Notes: generated by a model from the letters alone, not told the origin. A stretch of DNA of 64,000 bases from Bacteroidota bacterium (GCA_016709725.1 JADJMG010000007.1:248001-312000), one strand, 5' to 3'. Shown: positions 9,335-18,333, numbered from the stretch's first letter. Program-made: numbers and translations.

Positions 9335-10726
9335 CTAATATCCCAAAATTTTCATCATACTTTTTGCACTTTGTTCCTTGGCAAAGAGTCGGGTAGAAAT
9401 CTTTCCGTCCTCATCTCGATCAATAATTACATGCTTTGGGGCAGGTATTAAACAATGTTGTATACCACCATATCCGCCTAAACTTTCTTGATAGGCTCCA
9501 GTATGGAAAAATCCGAGGTATTGAGTTTCGCCTTCTCTCAGTTTAGGTAGGAAAACACGGTTCCGAACCGACTCCATGATATAGTAGTCGTCGGAATCAC
9601 AAGTAATCCCTCCTAAGTTCACACGATGAAATTCCCCATCCCAATGATTTATAGCTAACAGAATGAATCGTTGTTTAATTCCCCAAGTGTCAGGTAAAGT
9701 AGTAATGAAGGAACTATCAATCATGTTCCAAAGCTCATTATCGTTTTGCTTCTTTTGAGCAACCACACTGTATAATACAGCACCACTTTCACCCACGGTG
9801 AAGGAACCGAACTCGGTCATGATATGAGGCTCGGGAACTTCTCTTTGAATACAAGCTGACTTTATTTGACGAATGATTTCATCCGCCATATACTGATAGT
9901 CGTAATTGAAGTCGAGTTTGGTGCGAATTGGAAATCCACCACCAATGTCTAAATACTCCAACTCCGGACAAAGTTTCTTTAGCTCACAATATAGATTAAT
10001 GTTCTTTTGCAATTCACTCCAATAATAAGCGGTATCCTTTATACCCGTATTAATAAAGAAGTGAAGCATCTTTAATTCGAAGTTTTTGTTCTTACTGATT
10101 TCATTTTTATAAAAATCAATAATTTCATTGTAGCGAATCCCTAAACGAGAAGTATAAAACTCAGCATTCGGTTCTTCTTCTGCAGCAATGCGAATTCCAA
10201 TTTTATGTTTTCCTGACCAGGCTTCTTGTAAAGCACCTAACTCCTCCTTACTATCGAGAATAGTGATGAGATTGGTAAACCCATCACCCAGTAAATCGGC
10301 AACTCCTTCAATGTAATTTTCGCGTTTAAACCCATTGCATAAAACAAAGTTTTCGCGATCGATCTTTCCTTCCTTTACCAATTCCTTAATGATGGAAATA
10401 TCGAAGGCCGAACTCGTCTCCAAATGGATGTCATTCTTCAACGCTTCATTTAAAACGAACTCGAAATGGGAACTTTTCGTACAATAGCAATACAAATAAC
10501 TACCTTCGTAGTCTGCTTTCGCCATGGCAACGTTAAATAAACGTTTTGCTTTCTGGATTTGAGAGCTGATCTTGGGAAGATAGGTAATTTTGAGGGGAGT
10601 ACCGTACTGAGCAATAATGTCCATTAATGGTATTTCATTAAAATTCAGTTGATTATCTACAACCTCGAAATTCTCTTGAGGGAATTCAAAGGTTTGTTGA
10701 ATGAGATCGATGTACCTGTTCTTCAT
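9335..10726 (-). CDS. speA: biosynthetic arginine decarboxylase
   Basis: A fold-III PLP enzyme of 463 residues, the short Bacteroidota form of SpeA, converting arginine to agmatine for polyamine synthesis. The PLP lysine is probably K84 in CYCTKSSHF. The phosphate-binding loop is YLDIGGGFPIRTK and the C-terminal active-site stretch is GAYQESLGGYGG. HIMTEFGSFTVGESGAV matches the conserved E-G-R-like block, with Phe/Thr in place of Arg. It is divergent from the arginase-family gene at 10864, with 137 nt between the starts. That pairing suggests a shared arginine/agmatine pathway. Confidence 0.88.
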   Translation of the reverse strand: MKNRYIDLIQQTFEFPQENFEVVDNQLNFNEIPLMDIIAQYGTPLKITYLPKISSQIQKAKRLFNVAMAKADYEGSYLYCYCTKSSHFEFVLNEALKNDIHLETSSAFDISIIKELVKEGKIDRENFVLCNGFKRENYIEGVADLLGDGFTNLITILDSKEELGALQEAWSGKHKIGIRIAAEEEPNAEFYTSRLGIRYNEIIDFYKNEISKNKNFELKMLHFFINTGIKDTAYYWSELQKNINLYCELKKLCPELEYLDIGGGFPIRTKLDFNYDYQYMADEIIRQIKSACIQREVPEPHIMTEFGSFTVGESGAVLYSVVAQKKQNDNELWNMIDSSFITTLPDTWGIKQRFILLAINHWDGEFHRVNLGGITCDSDDYYIMESVRNRVFLPKLREGETQYLGFFHTGAYQESLGGYGGIQHCLIPAPKHVIIDRDEDGKISTRLFAKEQSAKSMMKILGY

Positions 10727-10863
10727 AAATGTAAGTGAGTTACTTTTTAATTGGAATGCGAATGTAAGTAACTTGGATCATTAAATTGTTGATTGTTGAA
10801 TGAATTTATTCTGACTTTGATGAGTCGGATGAACGAACTGAAGTAATTTGAAGTATAAAATAT

Positions 10864-11808
10864 ATGCATAAGAAAATTAAACTGATTGAAGTAAAATCCG
10901 AATTAGGCGCCGGTACACGTGGTGCAAGTCTTGGACCTGATGCAATCAAAGTAGCCGCACTGGACTATGGATCTAATCTGTTTTACAAGATTCCTTCGAT
11001 AGATATTCCTAATGAGAACTTCCGACTCTTTGAACCTCAGGGCTCTCCGTATGCTAAGCGTATAAAAGGAATCGTGAACATTTATGAAAAATTGAGTAAA
11101 ACCGTTGCCGATGTTCTCAAAGCAAAGGAGTTCCCTATTGTTTTGGCAGGAGATCATAGCACAGCCGGTGGAACCATGGCAGGCATCAAAATGGCGAATC
11201 CAAAGGCACGATTAGGTGTGATCTGGATCGATGCGCATGCCGATTTACACTCACCTTATACATCTCCAACCGGTAATGTTCATGGAATGCCGTTGGCTGC
11301 GACATTAGGCGAAGACAATGCTGCGAACAAGATGAACAAGCCAGATAAGGAGACGATAGATCTGTGGAATAAGCTAAAAAAAGTAGGAGGGATGACTCCA
11401 AAGATCAATTATTCTGACCTTGTATTCATCTCCGTCCGTGATTTGGAGCCTGAAGAAAGCTTCTTAATTAAGAAGCATAAAATCAAAATATTCACTACCA
11501 GTGACGTAAAAAGACATGGCGTGGAGAAGATCGCACGTGATGCATTAGCTTATTTGAATAATTGCCAAAGTATCTATGTTTCTTTTGATGTAGATAGCAT
11601 GGATTCGTCCATCTCAAAAGGAACTGGAACGCCTGTTCGCAATGGAATTACAGAGAAAGAAGCCGGTTCCCTGTGTGTTCGACTCATTCAAAATGAAAAG
11701 GTGTGTTGCTTCGAAATTGCTGAAGTAAATCCTACTCTAGACAAAGAAAACTTGATGGCAGAAAACACTTTTGAGATTCTGCAACGTGTAGTTGCTCAAA
11801 TAGCTTAA
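10864..11808 (+). CDS. arginase/agmatinase-family ureohydrolase
   Basis: A 314-residue ureohydrolase with the binuclear manganese motifs GDHS (96-99), DAHAD (123-127) and FDVDSMD (241-247). The SPTGNVHGMP loop resembles arginase (SGNLHGMP) more than agmatinase. It therefore probably cleaves arginine to ornithine and urea. The divergent arginine decarboxylase nevertheless makes agmatine a plausible substrate, giving putrescine. The start ATG is supported by the family-like N terminus (ELGAGTRGASLGPDAI). A strong terminator follows. The last 62 codons and the terminator reappear as a decayed copy at 13462-13708. Confidence 0.88.
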   Translation: MHKKIKLIEVKSELGAGTRGASLGPDAIKVAALDYGSNLFYKIPSIDIPNENFRLFEPQGSPYAKRIKGIVNIYEKLSKTVADVLKAKEFPIVLAGDHSTAGGTMAGIKMANPKARLGVIWIDAHADLHSPYTSPTGNVHGMPLAATLGEDNAANKMNKPDKETIDLWNKLKKVGGMTPKINYSDLVFISVRDLEPEESFLIKKHKIKIFTTSDVKRHGVEKIARDALAYLNNCQSIYVSFDVDSMDSSISKGTGTPVRNGITEKEAGSLCVRLIQNEKVCCFEIAEVNPTLDKENLMAENTFEILQRVVAQIA

Positions 11809-11831
11809 TCTCCATTAATCATTCAATTCAA

Positions 11832-11863
11832 AGGGCCTTGTCTTTTTGACAAGGCTCTTTTTT
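11832..11863 (+). terminator. rho-independent terminator of the arginase gene
   Basis: AGGGCCTTGTC pairs with GACAAGGCTCT around a TTTTT loop, followed by six T. A decayed version of the same hairpin follows the arginase fossil near 13673. Confidence 0.9.
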
Positions 11864-12164
11864 GTCTTTTAAATTTTCAGCACGCAATAATCTATTGTAT
11901 CTGTATCATACACTTTTTTTTAATGAATTGTACTTCTGTTTGCAATACTAAATTCCTCATCAAAATTTTTCCTGCTAAATGTAAATGTTTATTTGATAGT
12001 TTGTCTATGTGAAACAAACGTGTATCTACTTCTTCTGATTTTTTTAGTCTATCGAAATCGTTGTAATTCGGAACATATTAGTTGAAAGGAAATATGCATC
12101 TTATTATGGTCCCTGGTAACTTAAAGTGATTGTACTCGTAAAACAATAGCTTAAATGGATTATT
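11864..12164. other. intergenic region upstream of the OafA-type acyltransferase
   Basis: No gene or RNA recognised. An ATTATGGTCCCT at about 12103 echoes the ATTATGGTGCCT that holds the acyltransferase start codon, as if the start region were locally duplicated. Confidence 0.3.
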
Positions 12165-13430
12165 ATGGTGCCTAAGGAAGCTAGCGATCGAATTTATTTT
12201 GGGGGATTGAATGGATTAAGATTTTTTGCGGCTACAGCTGTCATTTTCCATCATGTGGAGCAATATAAACTATGGGCACAGCGGGATGGAGCATCCTATT
12301 CAAGTGTATTCGGGGGAGATTCAATATTAAGCATCTTTTTTGAGGCGCTCGGACATAAAGCGGTTTCATTATTTTTTGTATTAAGTGGATTTTTGATTAC
12401 ATATTTATTATTGGCTGAAGTTAGGAAGACGAATACCGTAAGTTTAAAGAAATTCTACATGCGTCGAATCCTCCGGATTTGGCCAGTTTATTATGCTGTA
12501 ATCCTATTGGCATTTACGATAGTTCCCCGACTTTTTGATGTCGGAAATTATGGTCAAGAAATGTTGACGAATAATCCATGGATTTGGTTTGGATTATGTT
12601 TTATGATGTTGCCAAATTTAGTTCGTTACAATAGCGTTGAGTTGGTAGGCGGAAATCAAACTTGGAGTGTAGGGGTTGAAGAGCAATTTTACATAATTTG
12701 GCCTTGGTTGGTCCGCTCATTTCATAAAAATTTAGTCCGCATGTTGGTCGTATTAATTGTTGTTAAGTTAGCACTCGGTTTGACGGCGAGTATGATTGCG
12801 AATCAAACAAATGCAGGCATTCTTCATACGATCGCTAATAAGTTCCAACTCTATTGGGGATTATTTAAAATTGAACAAATGGCAATAGGTGCTTTGGGTG
12901 CATGGTGTTTGTTCACTAATAAAAAGAAAGTGCTGAATTTCTTATATCATCCATTCTTGGTTTGGGGGTCAGTTGTGGCATGTGTGGGCTTCTTTTTTGT
13001 TGAATATTCCTTTGCAGGAGATACCTTGTTGGAAGCTTTTGTTTTTCTAGTGATCATTATTAATGTGTCGACCAATCCAGCATGCATGTTGAAATTTGCG
13101 AGTCCTAAGTTTAATACGCTTGGTAACATCTCTTATGGCATTTATATGTATCATACATTGGTAATTGCCGTTTTACTGAGCTCTCTGCAACGTATGGGGC
13201 TAGATCAAAATCCAATTTTGTTTAATTCAATTTTATATATTGGATCCATATTCGGTACTTTTGGATTAGCTTATTTGTCCTATAATTATTTTGAAAGCTG
13301 GTTCTTGAATCTTAAAGAGAAATTCATGGTGGTGAAGAGTTCGAATAAGGCAGAATTGATAGGGAAGGAAGAAGTACAGGATGCTCAGAGAGAAGTGAAA
13401 AGTGCTTTTGATAAGCCAGTTTCAGTTTAA
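12165..13430 (+). CDS. acyltransferase 3 family membrane protein (OafA/YrhL-like)
   Basis: A 421-residue multi-pass integral membrane O-acyltransferase of the AT3 family, which acetylates or acylates surface glycans. Family marks in order: GLNGLRFFAATAVIFHHVEQ with the catalytic-type His near 33, FFVLSGFLITYLL, FYMRRILRIWPVYY (the RxxR block), and NQTWSVGVEEQFYIIWPWL. About ten hydrophobic segments follow and the tail is basic and cytoplasmic. No SGNH extension is present. The gene sits alone between an intact arginase and an arginase fossil, so it probably arrived by insertion or survived a local rearrangement. Its substrate is unknown. Confidence 0.9.
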   Translation: MVPKEASDRIYFGGLNGLRFFAATAVIFHHVEQYKLWAQRDGASYSSVFGGDSILSIFFEALGHKAVSLFFVLSGFLITYLLLAEVRKTNTVSLKKFYMRRILRIWPVYYAVILLAFTIVPRLFDVGNYGQEMLTNNPWIWFGLCFMMLPNLVRYNSVELVGGNQTWSVGVEEQFYIIWPWLVRSFHKNLVRMLVVLIVVKLALGLTASMIANQTNAGILHTIANKFQLYWGLFKIEQMAIGALGAWCLFTNKKKVLNFLYHPFLVWGSVVACVGFFFVEYSFAGDTLLEAFVFLVIIINVSTNPACMLKFASPKFNTLGNISYGIYMYHTLVIAVLLSSLQRMGLDQNPILFNSILYIGSIFGTFGLAYLSYNYFESWFLNLKEKFMVVKSSNKAELIGKEEVQDAQREVKSAFDKPVSV

Positions 13431-13461
13431 AATACTATTTTAAAGAGGCCAATTAATAATT

Positions 13462-13650
13462 GGATCTAAAACGCCTGTTTCAAATGTAATTATAGAGCAT
13501 GAAGTAGGTTTGTTTTGTACTCAAATCATCCAAAACGAGAAAGTATATTGTATCTAAATTGCTGAGGTAAATCATACTTTAGGCCCGAAAAATTTGATGG
13601 TAGAGAAAACTGCGGTAATTTTACTAATCGTAGTTGCTCAAATCGCATAA
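13462..13650 (+). pseudogene. decayed 3' fragment of an arginase gene
   Basis: These 63 codons align without a single indel to the last 62 codons plus stop of the arginase at 10864-11808. Shared residues include TPV, IQNEKV, IAEVN, NLM and the terminal VVAQIA followed by TAA. One codon has become an internal TAA (glutamate in the intact gene). Many differences are third-position changes, so the copy evolved under coding constraint before decaying. A degraded version of the arginase terminator follows at 13673-13708 and still ends in ten T. Confidence 0.88.
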
Positions 13651-13672
13651 ATCTCATATCTATATCAATACA

Positions 13673-13708
13673 CAGTCCCTTGTCAATAAGACGGACCTTT
13701 TTTTTTTA
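13673..13708 (+). terminator. degraded copy of the arginase terminator
   Basis: AGTCC..GTC can pair with GAC..GGACT-like sequence before a run of T. Position and sequence match the hairpin at 11832-11863. Confidence 0.5.
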
Positions 13709-13737
13709 TTTTGGATTATCTGCATACAATTAGCCAT

Positions 13738-13745
13738 TAAATTTG
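13738..13745 (+). promoter_or_regulatory. -7 promoter element abutting argS
   Basis: TAAATTTG fits TAnnTTTG and ends 4 nt before the argS ATG. TTTG at 13710-13713 is a possible -33 element. Transcription would start at or next to the ATG, giving a leaderless mRNA. Confidence 0.45.
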
Positions 13746-13749
13746 CGAT

Positions 13750-15558
13750 ATGCTATTCGAGAGAGAATTACGGAAGGCCGTTAAGAATGCGTTAGTGCAA
13801 TTGTATAAGGTGGAAATTACTTCCGACGAAATATCAATTCAACCAACTCGTAAAGATTTTGAAGGAGATTTGACTGTTGTCGTTTTTAATCTCAGCAAAC
13901 TGGCAGGTAAAAACCCAGAAACGCTCGGAAATGAATTGGGAGTATGGCTAGTAGGAAACGAAAGGGAGGTTGAATCTTTTAACGTGGTAAAGGGTTTTTT
14001 AAATATCATCATTCAGAAGGAAGCATGGATGCGCATTTTTTCTGATGCATGTTTGGATGCCGATTACTGGGTAAGTAAACCCGATCCGATGATGGCCAAT
14101 CACCCCGTATTGGTAGAGTATAGCTCACCCAATACGAATAAACCATTGCATCTTGGACATGTTCGTAATAATTTGTTGGGCTATAGTGTAGCAAATTTGT
14201 TGCAAGCGAGTGGTAACAAAGTGCAGAAAGTAAACTTAATTAACGACCGTGGAATTCACATTTGTAAGTCGATGCTTGCCTGGATAAAGCAAGGAAATGG
14301 CGAAACACCGGAGAGTACCGGAATGAAGGGCGATCACTTAGTCGGCAAATATTATGTTGCTTTTGATTCTCTTTATAAAGCCGAAATTGAGTCGTTAGTG
14401 AAAAGCGGTTTAACAGAAGAGGAGGCTAAGAAAAAAGCACCCGTTATTTTGGAGGCACAAGAAATGCTTCGGAAGTGGGAAGCCGGCGATGAGGAAACGG
14501 TAGCGCTGTGGAAGAAGATGAATGCATGGGTGTATGATGGATTCGACAAAAGCTATAAAATGCTCGGTGTCGATTTTGATAAATTCTATTATGAGTCGGA
14601 GATGTATTTGTTGGGAAAGGAAATTGTTCAACTTGGATTAGATCGTAACATTTTTTATAAAAAGGAAGATGGATCGGTGTGGGTGGATTTAACAGAAGAT
14701 GGACTCGATCATAAATTGTTGTTACGTAGCGATGGTACCAGTGTCTACATCACCCAAGATTTAGGAACTGCTAAAAAGAGATTTGATGATCAAAAATTTT
14801 CACGTTTGATTTATGTTGTCGGCAATGAACAAGATTATCATTTCAAAGTATTGAAATTGATTTTGAAAAAAATGTCATTCGATTGGGCCGACAGTTTATA
14901 TCATCTTTCATATAATATGGTCGATCTTCCTTCGGGAAAGATGAAGTCGAGAGAAGGGACTGTAGTGGATGCCGATGAATTGATGGAAAGTATGATTCAT
15001 GAAGCAACCCGCATCACAAAGGAGTTGGGTAAGGTCGATGATTTTACAGAGCAAGAAGCGAATGAGTTGTATGAGATGATTGGCATGGGAGCCTTGAAAT
15101 ATTTTATTCTGAAAGTAGATCCCGAAAAGCGAATGTTATTCAATCCGGAAGAGTCCATCGATTTCAATGGAAATACGGGACCTTTCATTCAATACACCTA
15201 TGCGCGAATACGCTCTGTGATTCGGAAAGCAAATAAAACGGAATCTATAAGATTAGAAGAATCGTATTCATCTGCTGATTATATAGCCATGAATGAGAAG
15301 GAAAAAGAACTAGTAAAGCAAATGCTAAAATTCCCATTTGTATTAGGTGAAGCAGCTGAAAGATATAGTCCAGCAGTGATGGCGAATTATGTTTACGACT
15401 TGGCTAAAACCTTTAATCAGTTTTATCACGAATTTCCGATTGTAGATGAGTCTGCTATTCCGACTTCAAAATTCCGGCTGCAGCTTTGTGATCAAACATC
15501 CAAAACCATTAAAAGAACAATGTCAATATTGGGTATTGGCGTCCCCGATAGAATGTAA
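13750..15558 (+). CDS. argS: arginyl-tRNA synthetase
   Basis: A 602-residue class I synthetase charging tRNA-Arg. An N-terminal Add1-type domain (to about residue 100, DFEGDLTVVVFNLSK) precedes the HIGH motif HLGH at 134-137 within YSSPNTNKPLHLGHVRNN. The KMSKS-equivalent is KMKSREG at 397-403. A DALR anticodon-binding domain ends the protein (GPFIQYTYARIRSV, VYDLAKTFNQFYHE). Length is normal. The hydrolase gene begins 3 nt after the stop, suggesting co-transcription. Confidence 0.97.
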   Translation: MLFERELRKAVKNALVQLYKVEITSDEISIQPTRKDFEGDLTVVVFNLSKLAGKNPETLGNELGVWLVGNEREVESFNVVKGFLNIIIQKEAWMRIFSDACLDADYWVSKPDPMMANHPVLVEYSSPNTNKPLHLGHVRNNLLGYSVANLLQASGNKVQKVNLINDRGIHICKSMLAWIKQGNGETPESTGMKGDHLVGKYYVAFDSLYKAEIESLVKSGLTEEEAKKKAPVILEAQEMLRKWEAGDEETVALWKKMNAWVYDGFDKSYKMLGVDFDKFYYESEMYLLGKEIVQLGLDRNIFYKKEDGSVWVDLTEDGLDHKLLLRSDGTSVYITQDLGTAKKRFDDQKFSRLIYVVGNEQDYHFKVLKLILKKMSFDWADSLYHLSYNMVDLPSGKMKSREGTVVDADELMESMIHEATRITKELGKVDDFTEQEANELYEMIGMGALKYFILKVDPEKRMLFNPEESIDFNGNTGPFIQYTYARIRSVIRKANKTESIRLEESYSSADYIAMNEKEKELVKQMLKFPFVLGEAAERYSPAVMANYVYDLAKTFNQFYHEFPIVDESAIPTSKFRLQLCDQTSKTIKRTMSILGIGVPDRM

Positions 15559-15561
15559 TGT

Positions 15562-16184
15562 ATGAGAAATAAAATTAGAATTGGTGTAATCGTAGGAGTT
15601 GTCGTGGCGGTAAATGCCTTGTTGATTTGTAATGTATCAGGAGTAATTTCAACCCATAAGGAAGAAGTAAAATTGCCAAAGCTTGCCTTGACAACAGGTG
15701 ATTTAGTTTTTCGTAATGGACATGGACTTATCAGTAGAATGTTTCAAAATTGCTCCTTAAAGGAAAAAAAATATGGACATACTGGCATTGTGATGATCAA
15801 GGATAATATTCCTTTTGTAGCACACGTGCAACAAGATCGTCCAGGTCCAGCTCGGATTGTAGAGCAGTTGAGTCAATTCTGGAATAAATCGATTTGCAAT
15901 GAAGGAGCGGTTTATCGTTTAGACTTAAATACCTCTCAAAAGAAAATTTTGCATCATTGATCCAACTAAATCTTAAAAAGAATTTATTGTTTGATGCAAA
16001 ATTTGATATGGACGAACACAGTCATGTTTATTGCAGCGAATGGATTCGTGATTTAGTCGTTGAATCCACAGGCGACTCTAGCTATTTTCCAATTTCCAGC
16101 GCTGGAGATTTCAAATACATTGCCCCTGATAATTTATATTTAAATGAACATGCTCAATTGATTTATAACTATAACAAAGAATGA
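15562..16184 (+). CDS. YiiX/YebB-like NlpC/P60 cysteine hydrolase, frameshifted
   Basis: An N-terminal hydrophobic anchor (residues 6-28) leads to a permuted papain-like fold. The catalytic His is in KYGHTGIVM (near residue 73) and the catalytic Cys is in YCSEWIRDL in the second frame. The first frame stops at 15958. One extra base in the AAAA/TTTT tract near 15943-15950 gives SQKKNFASLIQLN and a single protein of about 207 residues, the normal size. Relatives are inferred amidases or peptidases acting on peptidoglycan or lipids. It lies between argS and a lipoprotein, the latter overlapping its stop by ATGA. Confidence 0.78.
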
Positions 16185-16582
16185 AACACGTCCTTTATTT
16201 TCTTTCGATCCTCTTCTTTTTAACCCTAACCTCTTGTAAAAAAGATCAAGGACCAATTCCTGTTGCAGAACAGTTTTTAGAGGCTATTCAGGAGCATGAT
16301 TACGATAAAGCGGCTGAGTTTGGAACCAAAGAAACCAATAAATTATTAAAACAATTTAAGAAGATTGAAGAACTGAATGGGAGTGAGGCAACTGAAAAGT
16401 TAAATAAAATCACCATTCTTTCTGAAGATATTCAAGGTAAGAAAGCCATGGTTTATTTTAAGGAAGAAGGCAATGAAAATGAACAGAAAATTACACTTGA
16501 AAAAGTGGATATGGATGGAGAGAAAGTTTGGAAGGTTGCTATGAAGAAAGAAGAAATAAACGTGATCGGCGATCAAGAATAG
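16181..16582 (+). CDS. small lipoprotein, DUF4878-like
   Basis: MKHVLYFLSILFFLTLTSCKK is a lipoprotein signal with Cys at residue 19. The mature part (AEQFLEAIQEHDYDKAAEFGT..., then KKAMVYFKEEG and GEKVWKVAM) has the alpha+beta outline of the DUF4878/NTF2-like lipoproteins common in Bacteroidota. Function unknown. Its ATG overlaps the stop of the preceding hydrolase (ATGA), implying translational coupling in an argS-hydrolase-lipoprotein operon. Confidence 0.75.
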   Translation: MKHVLYFLSILFFLTLTSCKKDQGPIPVAEQFLEAIQEHDYDKAAEFGTKETNKLLKQFKKIEELNGSEATEKLNKITILSEDIQGKKAMVYFKEEGNENEQKITLEKVDMDGEKVWKVAMKKEEINVIGDQE

Positions 16583-16629
16583 TCAATTACCCATTATTAA
16601 GTTTCTGATTTTTTTGTACCTTTAGCGTT

Positions 16630-17121
16630 ATGTTAATTTCATTCGATACCCTCCCTAAAAATGCAAGAATCTGGATTTTCCCAAGTTCTCGATTATTAAG
16701 CGCTTCCGAAGTTCTAAAGATAGAAGAGCATTGTTCGGCATTTTTACAGTCGTGGACAGCCCATAAAATGGATTTAGATGCTGCCTTCAAAATAATTGAT
16801 CATGCCTTTTTAGTCATAAGTGTTGATGAGAAAAATACGGGGGCTAGTGGTTGTTCACTCGATAAATTGCATCAGTTTGTAAAGGAATTAGGAGCGGAGT
16901 TATCATTGAGTTTTCTAGAAAGACTTAACGTTACTTTTTTACAAGAGAATGGTGAAACCCGAATTTTGCCTTTGAAAGAAATAGAACAGAAAATTCAACA
17001 TGCAGAAATCAATGCCAGTACAAAAGTGTATGACATTACGTTGTTGAGTGTAGAAGAACTATCTTCTAAATTCAAAGTGCCCTTGAGCACCACTTGGTTG
17101 AATAGATATTTAATGAATTAA
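16630..17121 (+). CDS. conserved Bacteroidota protein of unknown function
   Basis: 163 residues with no signal peptide. The N-terminal half (ARIWIFPSSRLLSASEVLKIEE, then FLQSWTAHK) matches a small family widespread in Bacteroidota that databases misname 'ABC transporter ATPase'. No Walker motifs are present, so that name is not justified. A DLDAAFKIIDHAFLVISVDE stretch and a lone GASGCSLDKLH (possible active-site Cys) are the most conserved-looking parts. TACCTTTA 5 nt before the ATG resembles a -7 element. Role unknown. Confidence 0.75.
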   Translation: MLISFDTLPKNARIWIFPSSRLLSASEVLKIEEHCSAFLQSWTAHKMDLDAAFKIIDHAFLVISVDEKNTGASGCSLDKLHQFVKELGAELSLSFLERLNVTFLQENGETRILPLKEIEQKIQHAEINASTKVYDITLLSVEELSSKFKVPLSTTWLNRYLMN

Positions 17122-17123
17122 AG

Positions 17124-17264
17124 ATGTACCCTTTCTCCAAAATATATGAAATTCCATGGGTCAAAATGGGAATCAAGCTTTTGATATTGGGGTTATTGTT
17201 TTATGGGATATGGAAGGGTTTTCAAGCGTATTTGGCTTGGCATTTTGAGCAGCCGATACATTAA
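17124..17264 (+). CDS. 46-residue single-pass membrane protein
   Basis: An ATG 2 nt after the preceding stop opens 46 codons ending TAA. The protein has a central hydrophobic helix (MGIKLLILGLLFYGIWKGF) and polar ends (MYPFSKIYEIPWVK, HFEQPIH). Tight spacing to the previous gene and a plausible membrane topology support it. No family is recognised. Confidence 0.55.
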   Translation: MYPFSKIYEIPWVKMGIKLLILGLLFYGIWKGFQAYLAWHFEQPIH

Positions 17265-17280
17265 TTAAGAATTCAGAATT

Positions 17281-17406
17281 CAGAATTCAGAATTGGTTTA
17301 GATTAGTAGATTAAAACAATCATTTCGCTTCGAAACACATTAAAAAATTCTGATCTTACTTACAGCAAAATGGTGCAGAATTCAGAATTGGTTTAGATTA
17401 GTAGAT
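17281..17406 (+). repeat. 31-nt direct repeat and GAATTCA runs
   Basis: A 31-nt sequence beginning CAGAATTCAGAATTGG and ending ATTAGTAGAT occurs identically at 17281-17311 and 17376-17406. It is preceded by GAATTCA iterated three times. An inverted form (GAATTCTTAATTCTTAATT) closes the same intergenic region near 17600, and similar text occurs at 38686-38730. The interval 17265-17610 also holds a decayed 18-bp palindrome at 17486-17503 and the TCGCGA palindrome at 17580-17595. Confidence 0.7.
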
Positions 17407-17485
17407 CAATATAAATATTCTACTTCGAAACAAGAAAAAAAATTAAACCTCTCTGCAGTTCATAATTCTGCATTCTTGATTTTGA

Positions 17486-17503
17486 TCCCGATTACTATCG
17501 TGA
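17486..17503. repeat. decayed copy of the 18-bp palindrome
   Basis: TCCCGATTACTATCGTGA differs from TCCCGATAGCTATCGGGA at three positions and no longer pairs perfectly. Confidence 0.5.
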
Positions 17504-17579
17504 ATTTATCTCCCGCGTAGACGCCATAGATTTTTCAAAATGGCAAAAATGTTTTCATTGGGTGCTATTCTAATTCTTA

Positions 17580-17595
17580 TCGCGAAGCCTCGCGA
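17580..17595. repeat. TCGCGA-type palindromic element, copy 1
   Basis: TCGCGAAGCCTCGCGA (stem TCGCGA, four-base loop) is the exact reverse complement of the copy at 28370-28385. Confidence 0.7.
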
Positions 17596-17610
17596 CTGAA
17601 TTCTTAATTC

Positions 17611-18333
17611 TTAATTGGATTTCTTCCTCACTCTCATATTCAACAATTCAACGAGTAGAGAGAATGCCATTGCGAAATAAACATATCCCTTGGGTACTTC
17701 AATATGAAAGGCTTCTACCGTTAACATAAATCCAATCATCAAAAGGAAAGAAAGTGCCAACATTTTAATGGTTGGATGATTATTTACAAAATCCGAAACG
17801 GATTTCGCAGCAGCCATCATCACCAACATGGATATTATCACGGCAATAATCATAATACTTACATGATCTACTAATCCTACTGCAGTAAGAATTGAATCAA
17901 ATGAGAAAATAATATCTAATCCAATAATTTGAAGAATGGCAGAATTCATTGTTAGTTTTTTTAGACTTTCCTTTGTATGATGTTCTTCATCACTAACTTT
18001 TCCATGAATTTCGGTAGTGCTTTTTGCCATAAGAAATAACCCACCAATGAGTAATACAATATCTCGACCGCTAAATCCTTGGTCCATGATGGTAAAGAAT
18101 GGTTCTTTTAATCCTACAATCCAGGAAATACTGAAGAGTAATAAAATTCGAATTCCTAATGCTAAAATAAGTCCAACTCGTCTGGCTTTTTCTTGTTGAT
18201 TTTTAGGTAGTTTTCCTGCCAAAATAGAAATGAAAATGATATTGTCAATTCCTAATACGATTTCCATAACAATCAGGGTAAAAAGTCCAATAAGGCCGTC
18301 AACACTAAAGATAAGAGATAATTCTTCTTGCAT
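17611..18333 (-). CDS. TerC family integral membrane protein
   Basis: A 240-residue, seven-helix membrane protein of the TerC/YkoY family, known to take part in metal (notably manganese) export and in tellurite-resistance loci. The family signature is MEIVLGIDNIIFISILAGKLP near the N terminus, with the acidic GxDN in a membrane helix. The second-half repeat IIGLDIIFSFDSILTAVGL carries the matching Asp residues. It is monocistronic. Substrate is inferred from the family only. Confidence 0.9.
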   Translation of the reverse strand: MQEELSLIFSVDGLIGLFTLIVMEIVLGIDNIIFISILAGKLPKNQQEKARRVGLILALGIRILLLFSISWIVGLKEPFFTIMDQGFSGRDIVLLIGGLFLMAKSTTEIHGKVSDEEHHTKESLKKLTMNSAILQIIGLDIIFSFDSILTAVGLVDHVSIMIIAVIISMLVMMAAAKSVSDFVNNHPTIKMLALSFLLMIGFMLTVEAFHIEVPKGYVYFAMAFSLLVELLNMRVRKKSN

